The translations under genes and the position numbers were made by a program. This document shows, one piece after another, positions 43,684 to 54,419 of a DNA stretch of 64,000 nucleotides (position 1 is its first letter; each line of letters begins with the position of its first letter). This stretch comes from Megalobrama amblycephala. Its lineage: Eukaryota > Chordata > Actinopteri > Cypriniformes > Xenocyprididae. Location: positions 35,330,115-35,394,114 of the forward strand of contig NC_063061.1 of NCBI RefSeq assembly GCF_018812025.1. Reading direction: 5' to 3'. Below the pieces are notes generated by a model. The model had not been told where the DNA came from. It searched no databases and was given only the letters and a program-made list of their open reading frames with translations.

Positions 43684-43916
43684 GATTCAAAGAAGGCCTG
43701 GAGTGTTTGCAGCTTCTGGAACATGTTGAAAAGCATCCCAATCTCTTTAGAGGAGTGCTAATGTTCCAGGAGAAGCCACTTATGGCAAGAGATTTAGCTG
43801 AGCTTTTTATTCCACAACTGTCTCCAGTTGGCACCAACAGACGAGCACTGGAAAACATAATAGTCTGTTTCTGGAGGGACTGGCTCCTAGATGTGGAAGG
43901 TAACATTATACAATAG
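43684..43916 (+). pseudogene. G2E3-like HECT-region fragment
   Basis: After a TTTCCAG acceptor the frame reads FKEGLECLQLLEHVEKHPNL, then LFIPQLSPVGTNRRALEN and VCFWRDWLLDVEGN. That is the pattern of the central part of fish G2/M-phase-specific E3 ligase-like (G2E3) proteins, which are strongly amplified and transposon-linked in fish. The catalytic HECT Cys region is absent here, so no ligase function can be inferred. Confidence 0.6.
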
Positions 43917-45030
43917 GTTATATTATACACATTCTACAGTCGGTAACATTATGCAATCGTTATGGTGCTCTTTCTTTCCCCATCCAATGTTTTTAAAAAG
44001 ATGCCAGCCACCACCAGTGTTTTTGATGATTTTCATCACCCCCACAATATTTTGTTGTATGAATATCTGCACTAACATTATTTCAGTATAAACACCAGAG
44101 CTTCTGCTTTTAAACAAAAAAACTTTTACTCTAGCTTCATCCAATTCCATGGTTATAGGTGTGGTTGTAATCGCATACTTCAAAAAAGAAAAAGAAATGA
44201 CCACCATATGATTTGTTTTCTCTTTATTCTCTGTCTTTTTTTTATTTGATGTTTGTGAAATTGTGATTATACTTTGTATTAGTTCATATTATAAGTCCCA
44301 CTGTAATGGTCCTTTTGGTTTCTCCCATTTCAACTGAGTAACTAATTACATCTACACCTGTGACTCACTGCAGCTGCCATTAGAAGCTCTGAATTGCTAT
44401 AGAAACAGAGTGAGTACTTAGGACTGCACAAAAGAACAAAAAATGCAATTTGTTAATCAGCAAAAATAGACTCGGCGCCGAAACGATCGCAGCACTGCCG
44501 CTTACGCGCTGCTCCTGCTGCATGTGTGAATGCATCCGTTGGTTAACATGGGCGCCGCTTACGCTTGCAGTGTGAAACAGGTGTAAGGCTACACGCACCA
44601 CTGTCTGCTCCTCAGGCTAGGACAAAATCAAATTAAACTACTAAATAAAAATTAAACAAACAAATAAATTACCAACATAAAACATTAAACCACATACAAA
44701 ACCAACTATATACAACAACAAAACCCAAATAAAACAAACGCAGGAGCTGCCGCCTTCACTGACTTCCTCCAGAGTGACTGTCTAAATAATGAACACACAA
44801 ATATACATTAACTACAAATAAACGTTAAGAGCTTAAACACAAACGGCTATGAAAGATAACGTAGAGATGAAGTGTGCTCTCATACCTGGTTTACCCAGAC
44901 AGCATGTCTGCCCGACAGTGTGGAGCTGTGCCACTCAAACAGGTCAACAATCTGACACAGGAGTCACAAATATCTGTTCATTTACATATTTCTATACAGT
45001 CATTTTATTTTCCACACACATACTGATACC
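43917..45030. other. Non-coding stretch
   Basis: AT-rich with no domain-like frame. A run of A/C-rich sequence at 44630-44830 is low complexity. Confidence 0.4.
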
Positions 45031-45040
45031 TAGAATATTG

Positions 45041-45862
45041 TTAACCTACAGATGCCAAAGGGGAACTAGCGCTAACAACTGCTACCCACCATGGTGCCAC
45101 AGGCCGTCTACAGGGTTGGGAAGAAGACTATCCGGCACTCCATTGAAGAGTCCCGGACAGCGTTCATACACCAAATGCCTGTAAGTACAATGGACCAGTT
45201 TCTCAGCACCACTCTGAGAAAGAATATTCTTACTTCTAACTATACTGTACAGGTGAAAGAAGCCAATCCAAGTGACATGTTTCATGTGAAAGCTAAAGGG
45301 TGAATCCTGATTTAAAAAAAAAAAAAACAACTCCAAAGTTCCTCGCAGGTTGTATTTCAGTTTTGGGTGATGCCATCTAAGGTAGCTAGAAAGTGAAGTT
45401 AAAGATGTTAAGTTTTATTACTCTGAGTGGTTCTCAACCCACATTTTCTTGTACACATTCATGACCCACTCAAAATGAACACACCAGTTAAGAACCACAG
45501 TTCATTTGGCTTCCTTGTACAGTTAGTATCAGCATTATAACACAAACTGGTAGTCTATTATCTTGCTTACAATTCACCTTCTACACAATATTCACTTTCT
45601 TTTGTCTATCTTTCTGTCTCTGTCTGTTTTAGGTTGGAACAAATATGGTGGAATCCCTCCTGCAATCGAAGCCATTCCCCTCTGTCCTGGCGCTGGGAGA
45701 TCCCCAGCAATGTGCTTCTCGGGCATTTGTGATATTAGCTGGTCAGGCAGTGTGTTCCCGCATGGGAGTTTCTGCAGCAAGTTGTGTATCAGATTGAGGG
45801 ATCTGAATCAAAACCTGTCAAATTTCTTCAGACTGCCTTGCTTAATTGCAGAACTGTTTTAA
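45041..45862 (+). pseudogene. Two unrecognised exon-like blocks
   Basis: 45050-45180 reads DAKGELALTTATHHGATGRL then a stop, and ends at a GTAAGT donor (45181). 45635-45790 follows a TTTTAG acceptor and reads VGTNMVESLLQSKPFPSVLA followed by LGDPQQCASRAFVILAGQAV. Both have good coding composition and splice-like edges and may be exons of one decayed gene. I do not recognise the family. Confidence 0.3.
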
Positions 45863-45869
45863 TTGTGTT

Positions 45870-46178
45870 AAGCTGCAGTAAATGACACAACCAATGTTTG
45901 AAGACTTTAAGCCTCAAGTTCAATCCAGTTATTGAATGTTGTCAAATGTTTGAGAGAGAATGAATTGTTTATTTTTAATTTTTTTCTAATGTCATTACAG
46001 TGTGACCTAAAATAAATAGGTCCAAGTGTGTGTTTTTAATATAAAGTTTTTTATTTAATTTAATGCAATAAAAATGTAAAAGTGCTTGAAGTGTGTAAGT
46101 GCCTGAAGTTTTATTTTCTAAAATAAGGCATACTGGCATAGAAACCCAAGTTAGGTTATGTTTGACCTTTGACCTTTG
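45870..46178. other. Non-coding stretch
   Basis: AT-rich, no feature apart from an AATAAA-like motif near 46009. Confidence 0.35.
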
Positions 46179-46386
46179 TTAAAAAGGGACCTACTAATTT
46201 CTGGGTTATTTCAACCCAGATATTGGGGTTGTTCTTTTGACCCAGAAGTTGGGTTATATTAACTACAATGTTGGGTTATTTTTAACCCAACATTTGGGTC
46301 AGGTATTTAACCCAGAAGTTGGGTCAAAAAGAATAACCCATTTTTCTGGGTTGAAATAACCCAGAATTTAGTTGGTCCCTTTTTAA
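46179..46386. mobile_element. Hairpin MITE rich in AACCCA motifs, TTAA-flanked
   Basis: TTAAAAAGGGACCTACTAA at the left is mirrored by TTAGTTGGTCCCTTTTTAA at the right. TTAA occurs at both edges (46179-46182 and 46383-46386), as in piggyBac or Kolobok target sites. The inside consists of alternating TGGGTTA and TAACCCA motifs able to form multiple smaller stems. A second small palindrome follows at 46387-46442. Confidence 0.65.
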
Positions 46387-46449
46387 CCCTGGATTTGGGT
46401 CAAAAATAACCCATTATGGGTTATTTTTGACCCAGGAGTTTTTAGTGTG

Positions 46450-46740
46450 TTGTCTCCTCAGTCCCCAGACGTTTGCAGACTGTTATAAAAAGAAGAGAGG
46501 ATGCCACACAGTGGTAAACATGGCCTTGTCCCAACTTTTTTGAGATGTGTTGATGCCATGAAATTTAAAATCAACTTATTTTTTCCCTTAAAATTATACA
46601 TTTTCTCAGTTTAAACATTTGATATGTCGTCTATGTTATATTCTGAATAAAATATTGAAATTTGAAACTTCCACATCATTGCATTCTGTTTTTATTCACA
46701 ATTTGTACAGTGTCCCAACTTTTTTGGAATCGGGTTTGAA
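46450..46740 (+). repeat. Conserved 3'-tail-type interspersed repeat ending GTCCCAACTTTTTTGGAATC
   Basis: Contains CCAGACGTTTGCAGACTG, GATGCCACACAGTGG and two copies of GTCCCAACTTTTTT (46531 and 46711). This is a sequence repeated very widely in cyprinid genomes and usually forms a transposon's 3' end. AATAAA occurs at about 46646. I do not assign a family. Confidence 0.5.
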
Positions 46741-47540
46741 TCTATATATATATTCATCCATAATTTGAGCTAATTAATAAATTCTGTGATTGGTTACATC
46801 GTGTTTGCTGGATTTCAGGAGAGCCAGGGGAAAGCACAGTATTATACACAAACCTGTAGGGTCACTGCAATAATGAATGAGCGTAAACTCTTTGAATGAA
46901 TTGAGCGCAAATTAAAAAGCTGCATTGCTGTTTCCTTTGTGTGTGTGTCGCAGAAATCAGAGCTTGGCAAGAGTAAATCAACTAAAATACTACATCATAC
47001 ACAGGCACATGCACACATAGACATAAACGGGGGCTTGAGCCCCTGCCCTTTTCCTTCCTCGAGAGAAAGTGCCCTTTTTTCTGGGGTGCTTTTTTTTTTT
47101 TTTTTTTTTATAAATGAATAAATATTCCTGTTTGCGCACAGCTTCTCTGTCAAACAAATATATTTACTGAATAATAAAAAAAAAAAAAAAAAAAAAATAC
47201 TATATATCAGGTCGACTTTGTCGAGTTCAGCTGCCCTCCCTCCGTGACACGCCATTAATTCCCGAACGCGCGCGCGCCCCGCCTCGAGTTTGCTGCTGGC
47301 TGAAAAGTTGTGACAACTATTCCCGGGAAAATACAACTGCTGTCTGGCGATGAGAAGCGAAAAAGAAAAAAGCCCTAGATGGATCCATCCCGTGCATTCC
47401 TTTCAGGTAGCCTATATATGTTCACAAACATGTGGAATTTTTGGCTATTTAAGGGTAAGATTGATTTGATACTAATGCAATTTATGTCATATTATAATTT
47501 CAATTATTTTAATGTGCTATGCATTGCATTTTGAACCATG
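46741..47540. other. Non-coding stretch with CpG-rich patch
   Basis: Homopolymer runs (T at about 47090, A at about 47180) and a GC-rich patch with a CGCGCGCGC run at about 47267-47275. No gene recognised. Confidence 0.35.
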
Positions 47541-47687
47541 GTAAAGATGTAGGGCTGTCAATACCGGAAGTTTTCTAAGGATGCACGATTTATTAAAACT
47601 ATTTAAAAATTATAGTACAGCATTACATAATGCTATTCTTAAAACCACTTCAGCTCTGCAGCATATTTTGTTTTTTGTTGAGAATTA

Positions 47688-48310
47688 GGCATATCTGAAT
47701 TTAAAAGTGCCCTATCCACATACTTTGGAGTAAACTGATAAAAATGGTCTCATTTTACAGAAAACCCTCTAAATTTTAATACAGTGGTGGAATATTGCAT
47801 ATATTCTATTGTATATATTCACAATTTTATGATAAACACAGATATTTTTTTTTTTAGCTATGAACCTGCAGAAAGTTTCATTTGATTCCACTAGGTGGCA
47901 GTAAACAGCGGAAAAAAGAATCTAATTGATGTCTCCTTCTAAACTAAAGTTATTGAGATTTTACTGAAAGGAGGTATTGGTGTCTCAAAGCGTTCCTTTA
48001 CTGTCTCCATTTTTGATTTCTGAAAGAATTGGACATACCTGTATTTAAAAGAGCGCCCCATCGACATGCATTGAAGTAAAAGGATAAAAATGGTCTCAAT
48101 TTACAGTAAACCCTCTATATTTGAACAGTGCTAGAATATTAAATATATTTTATTGTATATATTCACAATTTTATAATACATACATATAAAAAGTCAGATT
48201 TTTATTAATTTTTCAATAAAGTTTTTTTTTGAGAGTCTGTAATTTAGGACCCGTTTGGTTTATTTCTCTGCAGGGGGATTCTTTTGAATCCTCTATATGC
48301 CAGTAAATAA
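47688..48310. repeat. Direct repeat pair of about 335-bp period
   Basis: 47688-47945 and 48023-48310 share, in order, TTTAAAAG.GC.CC.ATC, GATAAAAATGGTCTCA, TTTACAG.AAACCCTCTA and TATTGTATATATTCACAATT, with about 75-80% identity. Non-coding. Confidence 0.6.
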
Positions 48311-48755
48311 AGAAAAAAATAATGATCTTTTTAAACCTTCTTCAGAAAAGTTATTGACCTTTAACTGGAGGGAGGCAATGTCTTTTCTGAAACCTCCCAT
48401 TTTCATCCATAAATTATTCAAAGTGCAAAAACAAGCTTATTCTCTGTAAACTATTTTTACTATGTGTTACAATTGACAAGAGAATGATCCAACACTTTAT
48501 CACCTAACCTGACCCATGTTGTGTATTATATACCCAAGCAAAACGAGAGTAAGAAGCAGTTCTTGCATTTTATTATGCGTAAGATAATAAACTCCAAGAA
48601 AATAAAATTAAATGTATAGAGAGAAATGTGCAAAAAGCAGTGCAAAAACAGAATATACAAATCTAATATGTAAAATAACTTTATACAGCTCGCAACTATA
48701 AAAAGTCAATAAGTTATTTGTTGCTTTGTCAACAGTTTATCAGTTGCAAACTTTC

Positions 48756-51110
48756 TCAAGAGTGTCCATCTGTGTGCCATTTTCTAAAACAGTTTCTTGA
48801 TGGCACCAAGCACAGGGGTAAGTTTAACTTTGTACAGTACATAGGAGTCTTTACTTTGAGGCCTGAAAGTTTGCACAAAGCACAAACTCTCCTTGCACTT
48901 GCAGCATCTGACCCAAAGTACTCTGGACAGCATGGCTCTCCTGCTGAAATGGCAGGTGTGCACGACTCTGGGGCATGCGACGTGGATGCAGACAGCTCTG
49001 GGGCATGAGATGTGGATGGCTCTGGGGCATTTGAGGTGCTGGACTGTGTGGCCAGCTCAGACACAAGTCTCTCTCTAAATTGCTTCTGGCTGAGAGGACT
49101 TTTGTTCTGAGCTTTGGAGAGATGCTGGTGGAGAATTAAACTGTTAACCACCGCAATGTCAACAAAATGGAAAAAAAGAGTCTTGTACCATTTTGTAGTT
49201 TTGTGCAGGACATTATAGTACCCAATTAAGGCATCTGACAAGTCCACACCTCCCATATATTTATTATAGTCCTTCACTGCCGCTGGAATCGGGATTCTCC
49301 GTCTTTTCCATTCACCCTGTGCATTTTTGACACGCCTGAGGACTGCATCGCCATCATATGTCCTTGTGCATCGTCGAAAACACTGTAATCTCTTGTGTGT
49401 CCATCCACTTCACAAAGAGAAGCTTCCCATCTCTGAGCCATCTTATGGTTCCCCTTTGGTCTCTGCGACTGAGGTCGTTTGCTTTCGTTCTGGGGAAGCC
49501 CCGCCGGTTGGTGTGAATTGTGCCACACGCCAGAGTCTTCTTAGAGAGCAAGTCCATAAAAAGGCAGGGGCTTATGTAAAAGTTGTCCATAAACAGCTGG
49601 TAGCCTTTGCCAAGAAGCGACAGATCCAGGAGTTGCATTACAGAATCGTAACTGAGCCCTTTTCCAGTTGTCCAGGGAAGATTTGCCTTCATAGATGAAG
49701 AAGTTCCAAGTGAAACCACAGGCAGAATCAGCAAGCACGTAGAGTTTGTAGCCCCACTTGGTCGGCTTGTCTTTTATGTACTGCTTGATGCCGATTTGTG
49801 CCCTTGAAGCCACCATCCTCTCGTTCACTGCCAGCTGTCTGTCTGGATGGAAGTTTTGCAAGCGGAGACAATGTCGTTGTACAGGGGCTTGATTTTGAAA
49901 ATCCTGTCGTAGGCTTGAGTCCCCTTTTTCCCGAGTTCTCTTGATCATCCTCAGGATCGCAAAGATGCAGGTTCCAAGAAATGGCCTGAAATCTGGACCT
50001 GGACATAACGGATTTTGGGAAGGGCAAGCGGTAAACTTCTTTGCCAGACCAGTAATCGATATTTTTGGCACCGAGGAGGCCCATGTAAATGACAAGTGCA
50101 ATGTATGAATACAGTTCCTCTGCCTTCAAAGGCAACCAAAGGAAACATTTTCCAGCCTCAGTGTTCTTCACAATGGTGTCCACCACAGAGCCTGTGAAGA
50201 AGAGCTGAAAGAGCTGCAATGGGGAATAGATTACAAGCTTCACTCCTGGCTTTCGTTTTGGTAGGAAATTTGGTAAAGCTGGAACTTCATCCTCCACACT
50301 GCAGTCATTCCACCTTTCTGAGCCATCATTCACTGACATCGCACTTGCTGACCTTTTTGTACCCCGTCCAGAATGAGGCCTCCCTCTGTTTTGCTTGCTG
50401 GGAGTTGGCTGTGGCCTAACAATCACCAGCAGAAGGTGTGGGGGTCTTGGAGGTGGGGGGTAGGCAAACAACAACATCCTTGCTGGTGCTTGGCAGCAAT
50501 TCTTCATCACTGGAGTCTAGACTGCAAAACAAAGTAAATGTATAAATCCACATTATAATCTTGAAATACAACCAAAATGGTTTGTCCTAATTTTTTTTTT
50601 GCACGCACGTTTTTGCTATAAAAATAATCTCAAAAAAACATGCAACAGACATGGACACACACATGTGCGTGTCCAAACGAAATTAGCACATGCTTAGCAA
50701 AAGCATGAATTATCTTACCCATAAACGCCTTCTGATTTTTGACTTCTTTTGTTTCTAGAATGTTAAAGAGAAAAGCAAAGTATATAGGCTAGATAGAAGA
50801 AAAGTTAATTAAATAAATAGTTTTCCTATATGTAAAGATAAAAACAGGATACCTGATGTTCCTTCTCCCGCAGTATGTTCATCTCCACTTAATAAATGCT
50901 TCACTCTGGCATCAAAGCCTTTTTGAGTAAGCTCATCTACAAATAAGGGCAAAGTACAAGTGAATATAACTTGCATAAGTTTCCATGGACATGCAGTGAT
51001 ACACTATGTAATATATAACTACAACATTATTCAATTATACAATAAAAAGCCCATTACATACCATTATCCAGTTGTTGCCTCAGCCTGTCATAAGCCTTGA
51101 CCTTATTCAT
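48756..51110 (-). pseudogene. piggyBac-type transposase (PGBD-like), four exons, decayed
   Basis: Minus-strand exons: 51110-51062 (MNKVKAYDRLRQQLDN), 50936-50853 (ELTQKGFDARVKHLLSGDE), 50754-50719 and a long last exon from about 50509. Phases fit for the first three joins. The long exon has [18 protein letters not shown], the first catalytic Asp in [13 protein letters not shown], the second in [12 protein letters not shown], the third in YNKYMGGVDLSDA, and a C-terminal Cys-rich domain (RRVCALCKLSG, YCTKLNLPLC). Frameshifts near 50420, 49900 and 49350 and stops near 49870 and 49350 make it a pseudogene. All three Asp of the DDD triad remain. TTAA-flanked ends were not identified. Confidence 0.85.
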
Positions 51111-51702
51111 ATTTCTATTCTGAAAAAAGTTATACAATATCACGTTAGCATATTACCACTGGTGGAAATGGCATTAACTGAGTGGACTGAAGTTTGGGGG
51201 GAGGGGACGTGGTACTCTCAATTATATTTCAGATGTATTTAAATATAAAAACGTACATTATCTATAATAATATAGAATATATCAAACAATTAACTTATTT
51301 CCGTCCGTCCCCATCATTTCCAGCCTTATTATTTGCTTTTGATTAGTGTAATACTAACTTATTATCTGTTTTTTTTTTTGTTTTGTTTTGAAAATGTTTC
51401 GTTACATAATACAATCACATTTTAATCAAGCAATCCAATAGCGCGAACACGCTTTAACATCACAATAGTCTGCCGAGTGCAAGCTGAAGCTAGCTAACTA
51501 ACTTTTAAGTGCAAATAAAATTCACGAAATGTATGTTCTGTTCTGTATAAAACGTAATTAGTGTAGCATGTAATTAAAACAAAATAAAATATATCATGTG
51601 GGTGATATATACCCCCTCTGCATCCATCTGTCCTTCTGTTCTGATCTGAACCGCATGCATGTGACGTCACATGGGGCGGGGCAATGCGAAGCCCCACACT
51701 CC

Positions 51703-51885
51703 ACCTGAGTCCGTTTTGCCTGATGCCTGATGCCTTTTATTCTGAGTCCGTTTCGCCCGATGCTTTTATGTCTGATGACTTTTCGCCCAATGCTTAATAG
51801 TAGAAGACCTCACAGCTGACGTTGTTTTCCCTGAGACCTGAAGCCGTTCAGTCTGAGGCGCGATGCCGTTTCATCCAATGGCTGA
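51703..51885. repeat. Degenerate CTGAGTCCGTTT..GCC(T/C)GATGC repeats
   Basis: Variants of TCTGAGTCCGTTTCGCCCGA and TGCCTGATGCCTTTTATTCT recur about five to seven times with changing spacing. It looks like an old minisatellite. Non-coding. Confidence 0.45.
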
Positions 51886-52032
51886 AACGTTTTCGTTGTA
51901 CGACTGAGGTCTAAGAATGTCCTAATATGAACACCGTAGATTTGTCCATTCTCACTTGCTTTCTTTACCTCTCTATTTTTCAGGCTTTTTATTTTCTTAT
52001 TGTGTACATCCACACTTGCTCTTTTCACATTC

Positions 52033-54418
52033 CTCCTGTATTTTTTGTTTTTTTCTTTGTGTTTATGATATGTTGCCAGCATGTTTGTTGGGATGTCGTC
52101 AGTCTTTGGAATTTCCTTGTTTTATGTCATTTTCAGCTCTGGACCTGCTCTTGACGCTTTTCTTCGAATGCTAACTCCATGTTGTGTTAGGATCGTCAAA
52201 CTGTTATTAGCACTGGATGTCTTTATTGATGTTAGGCCCCCCCGACTCAGGTCGTCGTGGTTTTACTCATCCTGCATTTTTACTTTAGGTTCCTATGGAG
52301 CTACTTCGGCAAGTTTTTTTCCAGCAAAGAAAGAAAGATAGTTCGAAATGTGGAAAACAAGGAATTTTTTATTAAATCTAAGGCCCTGTTTACACCTGGT
52401 ATTAAGATGTATTTTGGTTAATTGGATCATTAGTAGATGAGGGAGACAGATACCAATTAAATTTGATTAATAGGTTTCAGTCCAACGTCCACAATTATTT
52501 ATAAACATCCAATTTCGGGGTGTCTCATCTTATATTGGTCTTGATATCTTTTGACGCATCCTTCACCTAATCACAATTTTTAATTTGCCACACCAAAGGG
52601 CTCTCTTTATAATTCTTTAATTATAATTATTCAGCCAATTTTTTTAATTTGTTAAATGGAATATTCCCATCAACACTGATTTCTGTCATAGCGGATCTGC
52701 ACGGATCTTCCTCGCACCGGAGGGCTAACCTTAATATTTGTCAGGTAGCTGTGCATTTAAACAGTACCCTTACAGACAAATCTGCCCAGACAAAATATTG
52801 TGCAGTGCCTGGACTCGACAGTAATGCAACAACATGTGAGTAACTGTGTTCATTCTAATGCCTTGTAGAGAATTAACTCAAAGGGGAAATATTAATAATT
52901 ATTCATAACTCATTATGATTATTAATTATGATTAATTATTATGTAAATCAGTTAATCAGATTAACTTGATGTAGATACATTAAGATTAATATTACAATCA
53001 ATTAACCTGTTCGTCCAGTGGACACTCAGTGTTGATTGTTTATTAATTCTAAGAAATGTATATTTCCAGGTTATGGAAAAATAACATTTCTTATTGTACA
53101 GTACAACTCAGAGCATGTAGTTAGGATCTAAATCACTTAAGAGGCAATTTAGAGTCGGAGACGGAGTCAGAACCAAACATATATTGTGCACAATCTTTAT
53201 TAACTAACTCACAAACACATAACTAAACTAACAAACACATAACATACACGCAGGTCACACGAATACGAACTGTATGTAAGAATGAGTAATGATAGAGTGG
53301 AACCGGGAATGGAGCTATAGGAAAAAGTCAATCTGGAAAAGAAAAAGACAATCTGGAAAAGAATCATCAGTTTCCTCAGTAATAAAAATACCTTTGCTGA
53401 CAAAGGTAAGTTTTACAAATCAATATTAAATCGCTGTTTAGTGTTCAAATGTACGATACTTGCAAGATTAGCCTTTAGGCTGAGGAGCATCGGATCTGCA
53501 GGCTGAGGAGAGATCTTGATGATTCGGTCCGAAGTTGTTGCCGGTATCTTTTGCGTTGGATGATGAGCACATGGCTGGGTTGCAGCAAGAAGGGGGTCTC
53601 TTCAGTCATCCAAGAAGTAAGGAAAGAGAGAGAGAGAGGCATTGTGCACTGGCTTTTAACCTCTGGTCAAAGTCACACCTCTTAGGGTTGACCGGACCAA
53701 TGAAGATGTTGTATTTTCGGGCGACAACACGCCTCCTGTCAGGGCTTTTACGACCGAGCAAGATGAACTGGCTGAGTTTTTGAAAAAGAACGATTAAAGA
53801 TTCTTGTAATACTGATGTGTTGCACAGGTATGGACATACTGCATACACAAGCATTTAAATCTTCCCGCTGGGAACCCATAGACACTAAACATGGCATAAT
53901 TGAAGTTACCTTCGATGTATCATAAAACATGAATACAATGAGTGCAATACAACAACAGTAATAATGGATACCATTTCCTGGGGATGTGCATGTTCATTTA
54001 TAGAACAGTCTGTCTATAAATTAATGCAGGAAAGTCTGTGTTTCTGTGGGGATAATGCAGGAAAGATGCACGTTTCCTGTGTCTCTTCTCTCAATGTGGC
54101 AACCACATTCTTTAGCGCAATAAACTTGTAACAGAGAACTTCTCAGAGGATGGGGGACAGGCCCCAGAGTGCTTTAAACAATTATTGGTGAACTATAACA
54201 GATAATTGTGTATGATTTGTCTCAGTCATTACAATCACCAATCAAGCATGTAATTAGTCCCTCCACAGGCATATACTTAAAGTATACTTGAAGTTGTTCC
54301 AATTTAGCACACAAAAGTACACTAAATATACTTAAAGTTGTGTTTTATTTGTGTTTTAATACAACTAAAATATACTTGGTACAAAATTAGTTGTTTCAAA
54401 ATAGCACACTTTAAGTGA
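52033..54418. repeat. Tandem duplication unit 1 (2386 bp)
   Basis: Nearly identical to 54420-56805, with the same length and a constant 2387-base offset; only scattered substitutions (G/A at 52061 versus 54448, and G/A at 52166 versus 54553). The unit includes a hAT-like AAGGCCCTGTTTACACCTGG end at 52381. On the minus strand it has an LTR-like AATAAAGATTGTGCAC stretch (about 53200). No protein domain was recognised in the small repeated frames. Confidence 0.93.
53200..54233 (-). repeat. Possible retroviral/LTR-type regulatory segment (unit 1)
   Basis: On the minus strand TGTAATGACTGAGACAAATC at 54233 could be an LTR start. Further down, AATAAAGATTGTGCACAATA (about 53203-53184) looks like an R region with poly-A signal followed by U5-like sequence. 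A matching segment lies in unit 2 (to 56620). The far end, primer-binding site and coding region are not visible, so this remains weak. Confidence 0.3.
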
Positions 54419-54419
54419 T

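Noticed and set aside
46179..46442. Interstitial telomeric repeat
   Set aside because: The unit is TGGGTT alternating with its complement, not tandem TTAGGG, and lies inside an inverted repeat.
49327..49698. Plus-strand 123-codon frame
   Set aside because: It is the complement of the piggyBac core that carries the DNFY catalytic motif.
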